Below, piece by piece: positions 59,646 through 64,000 of a stretch of 64,000 nucleotides of DNA (position 1 is the stretch's first letter; each line of letters opens with the position of its first letter). Both the position numbers and the translations under genes were made by a program. The notes beneath the pieces are model-generated. The model was not told the origin of the DNA, did no database searches, and saw only the letters and a program-made list of their open reading frames with translations. Origin of the DNA: Adiantum capillus-veneris (lineage: Eukaryota; Streptophyta; Polypodiopsida; Polypodiales; Pteridaceae); the NCBI GenBank assembly GCA_014529385.2, contig CM043968.1, forward strand, positions 21,443,484 to 21,507,483. The letters run 5' to 3'.

Positions 59646-60470
59646 ATGCAAAATTTTCTAGAAACTTTTTGGATCTGGTCATGGAAAGGGAGAGATGGGG
59701 TAGGAGTAGTAGTAAAGAGAGCCTTAATACAATACCAACTACATAGTGCAATTGCCCAAAATTACAATGTGTTGCAGACATGGTATCATTTTGCAAACAA
59801 ACTTGATAGAGTACCTATACATCATAAGCCCATCATGTTCATCGCAACTGTTGAGATATTGGTGTGTGGGATGTGAAAAGGGGAAAGACCTTGAATGTCA
59901 AGGTGATGGAAAAATCTTAATCTATGTGTTTTGTTGCTGCATATAGTGTAATACAATGGCATTGAGAACACTTTTAGAGTCATGATTTTGCAACAATTGT
60001 ATACAAGAAAAGTGGGGAGGAGATTTGTCAACAAGTTGCATGTTCCTTACTGGGACTACATTATCTTGGATCCCACTGACAACAAAAAGGATGATGAGGA
60101 TGAAATGATTGAAGATGCAACTTATAAGGGACATTATCACACCCGCTATCAAGATCTAGTTATTGGCAACAATCTTGCTATTCCTATAGAATATCACAAA
60201 AATGAAGGTGTCATCTTTCACATCCTATGAAGCACTTGACAACTAGAGGAATTTCATCGAAAGACTATGGATGAATGGGGCAATGTAATTTCACGATGCT
60301 CCTATGATATCAAGGGACTCTATTATTGTTTCATTAATGATCTCACCTATGACTTTGTGGAAAAGAAGCTAGAGGTGTTCATATATTCTCACCTGGTCCG
60401 TGCAGTAAAAATTCCCATGACAACCCATCCTAAAAACTCTAGTCATTATGTCAAATGTGTCCTCTAACAA
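59646..60470 (+). pseudogene. Series of unrecognised plus-strand coding-like frames
   Basis: Consecutive frames at 59646-59876 (76 codons), 59982-60230 (82 codons) and 60267-60467 (66 codons) have balanced composition and follow one another. Sample residues are RRFVNKLHVPYWDYIILDP and DIKGLYYCFINDLTYDFVEK. No domain could be named. It may be a decayed gene or transposon protein; it may also be chance. Confidence 0.25.
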
Positions 60471-61029
60471 CTCTATTCATTGGTGTCTAGCTAGGTTGGG
60501 ACTTCTTTAGAGTAGAAGTTCTTATTAAGAAGCTCAAGTTAAGAAGGTTGTGCAAGTCAAGGCATCCTATGTTGTTGACCTACTATGTTTGACTTAGCAA
60601 ACTACTATAGTTGATGTGTACTGGTATCTATTTCTTGAAACAAGCCATCTGGCCAGCCAGTGTATGATCCTGGCCAGCAGCCAGTGTATGATCCTCATCC
60701 TCAAAAAAATTGGCTCGCTAATATGGACTCTAGCTGTCAAGCATCCAAAAAACCATCTAAACTCTGGTCTATTCTACATAAGGTTGTAGATTATGTCATC
60801 ATTGATGAGAGTATTTACCAGCAAAGCATCTTCTATACCATGAAAATTTGTATACCATACTAGTTTTTTGTTTTATGCAAGTACAAGGATGCTCAATCAC
60901 ACATTTTTTGAGTCAAAATCTACTTGAACTTTAGTCGATGCTTGGGAAACACTATCAACAATGTGTGGTCAAGAGTGTTCCCATGCCCGCATAACGCACC
61001 AATACTTTGCACAAAGCTACCATCTCAAT

Positions 61030-62030
61030 TTTATACCTTTGCATTCTAATATCATACCTGTATGATATTGATAAAGTAATATGGTATCATACCCGTTTAA
61101 TACCAGTATGACACTAGTATAATATTATAATGTTATTGCATAATACCATACATGTTATGGGCATTTTACCGGTTAGATATGCTTAAATACTACCATTGTA
61201 ACACCTATATAAGACCATAAATGTCTTGAGCATGGCTTGATACTAGCTTGGTAATGTTATTAAACCATAAATGGCTTGAACATGTTCAAGTGTGGCTTGA
61301 TATCGGTACAAAACCATAAATGGCTTGAACATGGTCTGATTCTAGATTGATACCAATATGAAATCATAATTGGCTTAAACACCGTTTGAGATTGGATTGA
61401 TACCGATATGGTCTGATTGGATTGAACATGGTCTGATTCTAGATTGATACCAATATGAAATCATAATTGGCTTAAACATTGTTTGAGATTGGATTGATAC
61501 AGATATGAAAACATAAATATCATACTTATAAAACTCTTATTCCTTTGTATAATAACGGTACAAAACCTGTATGATACGATAGATGCTACCCTTATCGGGT
61601 ATAGTAATGGTGTGATACCATATGATACAAATATAATATTGAATATCCATATCAATAATATCATATCAATATCATAATTTTTTATTCTTGTATTGTTGAT
61701 ACACATTTTGGTAATACCAATAGGATATTCTAACCACACAAGTATAAGGAAAGTATAAATGGATAACGGAGAATTTTTATATTATCATAACTGCTATACA
61801 TACATAATACCTGTATTATACTACTAAGATAGTCTAGCCATTTGCTATAAGGAAGCCTAAATGCATATGAGAGAATTGTTTTGTTATTATACCATTGTTA
61901 TACATGCTTAATACTCATTTTATATCTTTATATCGTTGGTATTACACCACTAGGCTATTAGAATACCATTAAGTTTTTGGTATTTTACCTTAATCATACC
62001 TGTATTATGGTAATATAGAACCGCTATAAA
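61030..62030. repeat. AT-rich array of TGATACC/GGTATCA words, with a ~96-bp tandem duplication
   Basis: TGATAC, GGTAT, CCATAAATGGCTTGA and TTAAACA words recur irregularly. CATGGTCTGATTCTAGATTG followed by ATACCAATATGAAATCATAA to GTTTGAGATTGGATTGATAC is tandemly duplicated at about 61332-61425 and 61427-61505. No gene is visible. Confidence 0.7.
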
Positions 62031-62819
62031 TTGTTATAGATAGAGGGAAAATATGTAGACTTAACTTTTTGTAGTGTGTGCACTCTTTTTGGCATTGCTT
62101 TGCCTTCCTTCTTGGGAGGTTGCGAGCTGGTGGTGTCTTTCATTCCTTCAATCTCTTTGAAGCTATGTTCCTCTTGGGCTGTTTTATTCCCCATGAAAGT
62201 CTTCTCTACTTCAGTAGGGGATTTTCAACAGTAATGAGGGTGGTTTGCAAAGGGGTTTTTGTAGTATTGGCCCTATCATGGATTTTAAGGTAGTTGCTTA
62301 TTGAGACAAAAATTTCTCAATGTGCCTGAAGTCATGCAAAAATTTCATATTTATGTGAATTAATTATGGGTTTTTTTGTGATCACATTGTTAATTACCAA
62401 AAATCTCAATTCACAACTCTTCACATTCACAAAAAATGACAATGTGACCTGAAGGGAACCTGGTAGGCCGGTTGGATTTACTCTTGATACAGTGCCCTAG
62501 CCCACATAACACCGTTAGAATAACTACATAGCCTGCCGAGGGTAGCCCAACGGCCGATGCATAGCCTAATGGGCGTTGAGGACATTATATACCCCCCCAC
62601 CCCAATTCTCTTCACAATTTACAAGCTTCCGAACCTTGAGAACTTCCAAGCTGTTGTAAGCTCTACCAACCTTTCCCAAGCCTTCACAAGCCGAAAAAAA
62701 GTTAATGGTATAATCCTTCGCTTAATTCATGGGTTTTCTCGTGTGAAAATTTTGGTTTAATTCTTTGTTCTAATGTGTTTATAAATAATTTTTTCTAATT
62801 TTAAAGTGTGATGATCTAG
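62031..62819. other. Region with no supported gene
   Basis: One 71-codon frame at 62078-62293 and one 67-codon frame at 62557-62760 lack domains. ATTATATACCCCCCCACCCC near 62583 resembles a TATA box followed by a start region, but no downstream coding sequence supports a promoter call. Confidence 0.4.
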
Positions 62820-63530
62820 CCTCACATTGGCATCAGTGTTCTTCCTATTGGATCGGAAGTGTTTTTGTGAAATGTTAGACCAACAATCACTCATGCATTA
62901 TAAGTAGTTAATCAATTTGTTTTTGACATCGGTTCTACTTTGGATCGGGAGTGTCATCATGCAAATTGATGAAATTGCTTTGTTTTACAACGTGGCCACT
63001 ATTTTCACTTTGTCATCGGTTCTATTTTAGATCAAAAGTGTTGCTGAACATGGTTGGTTATGTTTGACTTATGGGTAGTTCTATTAGTCTTCTCATTGGC
63101 ATCATTTCTATTATATTTGGATTGGGAGTGTCATTGTACAAGCTAATAGATTGCTTTCTACATCTTGTGTGTGATCTAAGTATATGTGTTTTTGGGGTAG
63201 TTCAATGTTGCTTTCAACATCATTGGAGTTGTCCTTAGTTTCATTGAATGATGCCCTATTTTTTAGGCTAGTTCAATGTTGCTTTCAAGATTAGCTCTAG
63301 TATTGGGATGGAGTTGTCAAAAGTCTCATTGAATGGTGCCCTATTTTTAGATCTAGTTTAGTGTTGCTCTCGTCATCTCTAGTATTGGGTTGGAGTTGTC
63401 ATTAGTCCCACTAAATGATGCCCTTCTTTTTAATTTAGTTCACTGTTGCTCTTGGCATCAACTCTACTATTAGGCTGCAGTTGCCATTAATCTCATTGAA
63501 TGATGCCCTATTCTTTAAATTTTTTTGATG
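62820..63530. repeat. Minisatellite of ~85-bp units
   Basis: CATCGGTTCTA-TTTGGATCGGGAGTGT-like blocks occur near 62828, 62927, 63011 and 63097. From about 63195 a related block reads TAGTTCAATGTTGCT, then GGAGTTGTC, CTCATTGAATGATGCCCTAT and recurs near 63270, 63355 and 63435. The period is close to 85 bp. Units are diverged, so the array is old. Confidence 0.75.
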
Positions 63531-64000
63531 GTTGCAAAAGCTTTTGTTAGGTTCATTGAATGAAATTCATGTCTATTATAAAATTTCAATTTATGTTGTG
63601 TTTAAGAATCATGAAACATGTTAGAACTTGTGGAAACAAAGGAGTTAAAAACAAAGATAAAAATTCTCATGATCACATAAATCTATGCCATGGCCATAGA
63701 GGAGATTACCTCTACATTGGAGAGTGAGACATGTAGAGAATAATTCTTTGAGAAAATAAATGAAGCAGTTCGGACACACTTCTTCGCTTACAATGCGAAT
63801 GCTATCGGTAGTTGATGGATAGTGTAACTTGGGAAATGTGACACAATGCTTAAGAGACTTGGGTGCCTATGCACCAACAGATGCGGATCTAGGAAAGCTA
63901 CATCACTGGACCAATGTATGACGTGTAGAGAGATCAAAAACTAAAAGAGTGGGCAATATTGATGTGCAAGATGTTCACCGTCACAAGGCTAGAACCATCT
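63531..64000. other. Right end of window; nothing recognised
   Basis: AT-rich with no supported open frame or repeat match. Confidence 0.4.

Noticed and set aside
62575-62700. Promoter at ATTATATACCCCCCCACC
   Set aside because: A TATA-like string alone, with no supported gene downstream, is not sufficient.
62820-63530. CRISPR-like regular spacing of repeats
   Set aside because: Units are diverged throughout with no conserved repeat/variable spacer pattern, and the sequence is plainly from a plant nucleus.

Overview
This window looks like nuclear DNA from a land plant, most likely a homosporous fern (inference). The reasons are a single-exon plant-type AAA-ATPase gene, decayed PLS-type pentatricopeptide repeat (PPR) sequences with the motif MYAKCGALEKAQ, several Ty1/copia retrotransposons primed by tRNA-Met, one non-LTR retrotransposon, and very many (GA)n/(CT)n microsatellites. 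There are no operons, bacterial genes or CRISPR arrays. Only one gene appears intact: the BCS1/AATP1-like AAA-ATPase at 1814-3445. Almost everything else is repeat, transposable element or pseudogene.

Layout. 1-1813: upstream sequence with small tandem duplications. 1814-3445: AAA-ATPase. 3888-5215: dispersed repeat 'D', also found at 19310-19618 and 56226-57985. 6217-10720: decayed minus-strand PPR array, with a plus-strand PPR/E-domain remnant facing it at 8040-8390. 10963-13528: LTR element holding gag (two CCHC knuckles) but no pol; a second copy lies at 54012-55700. 13695-19247: Copia-1 (minus), complete with 192-bp LTRs and the 5-bp target duplication AACCC. 19619-19781 and 24894-25161: two halves of an LTR-like/ORF sequence split by Copia-2. 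19782-24893: Copia-2 (minus), 227-bp LTRs, target duplication GAGTG. 26752-29970: tandem duplication of flank + LTR + gag start (Copia-3 fragment). 28792-33717: Copia-4 (plus), same family as Copia-2 in opposite orientation.

36751-38972, 44826-45600 and 46047-52720 carry three copies of a dispersed repeat 'R' with a GA microsatellite. The third copy is split by a 4.6-kb LTR element (46488-51121) with very short LTRs and no recognisable pol. 40467-44825 is a LINE on the minus strand (ORF1 remnant, APE endonuclease, reverse transcriptase, CCHC-like C-terminus). 59041-63530 holds tandem duplications and AT-rich minisatellites.

The elements are nested and form a history. D and the unidentified LTR-like element are older; Copia-1 and Copia-2 landed in them; Copia-4 was partly re-duplicated in tandem; R was split by a short-LTR element. 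All retroelement reading frames here carry stops or frameshifts, so none looks autonomous now. The least explained items are the gag-only LTR family, the short-LTR 4.6-kb element with an antisense ORF, and the paired plus/minus PPR remnants. Coordinates of repeat edges were read by eye and may be off by several bases.
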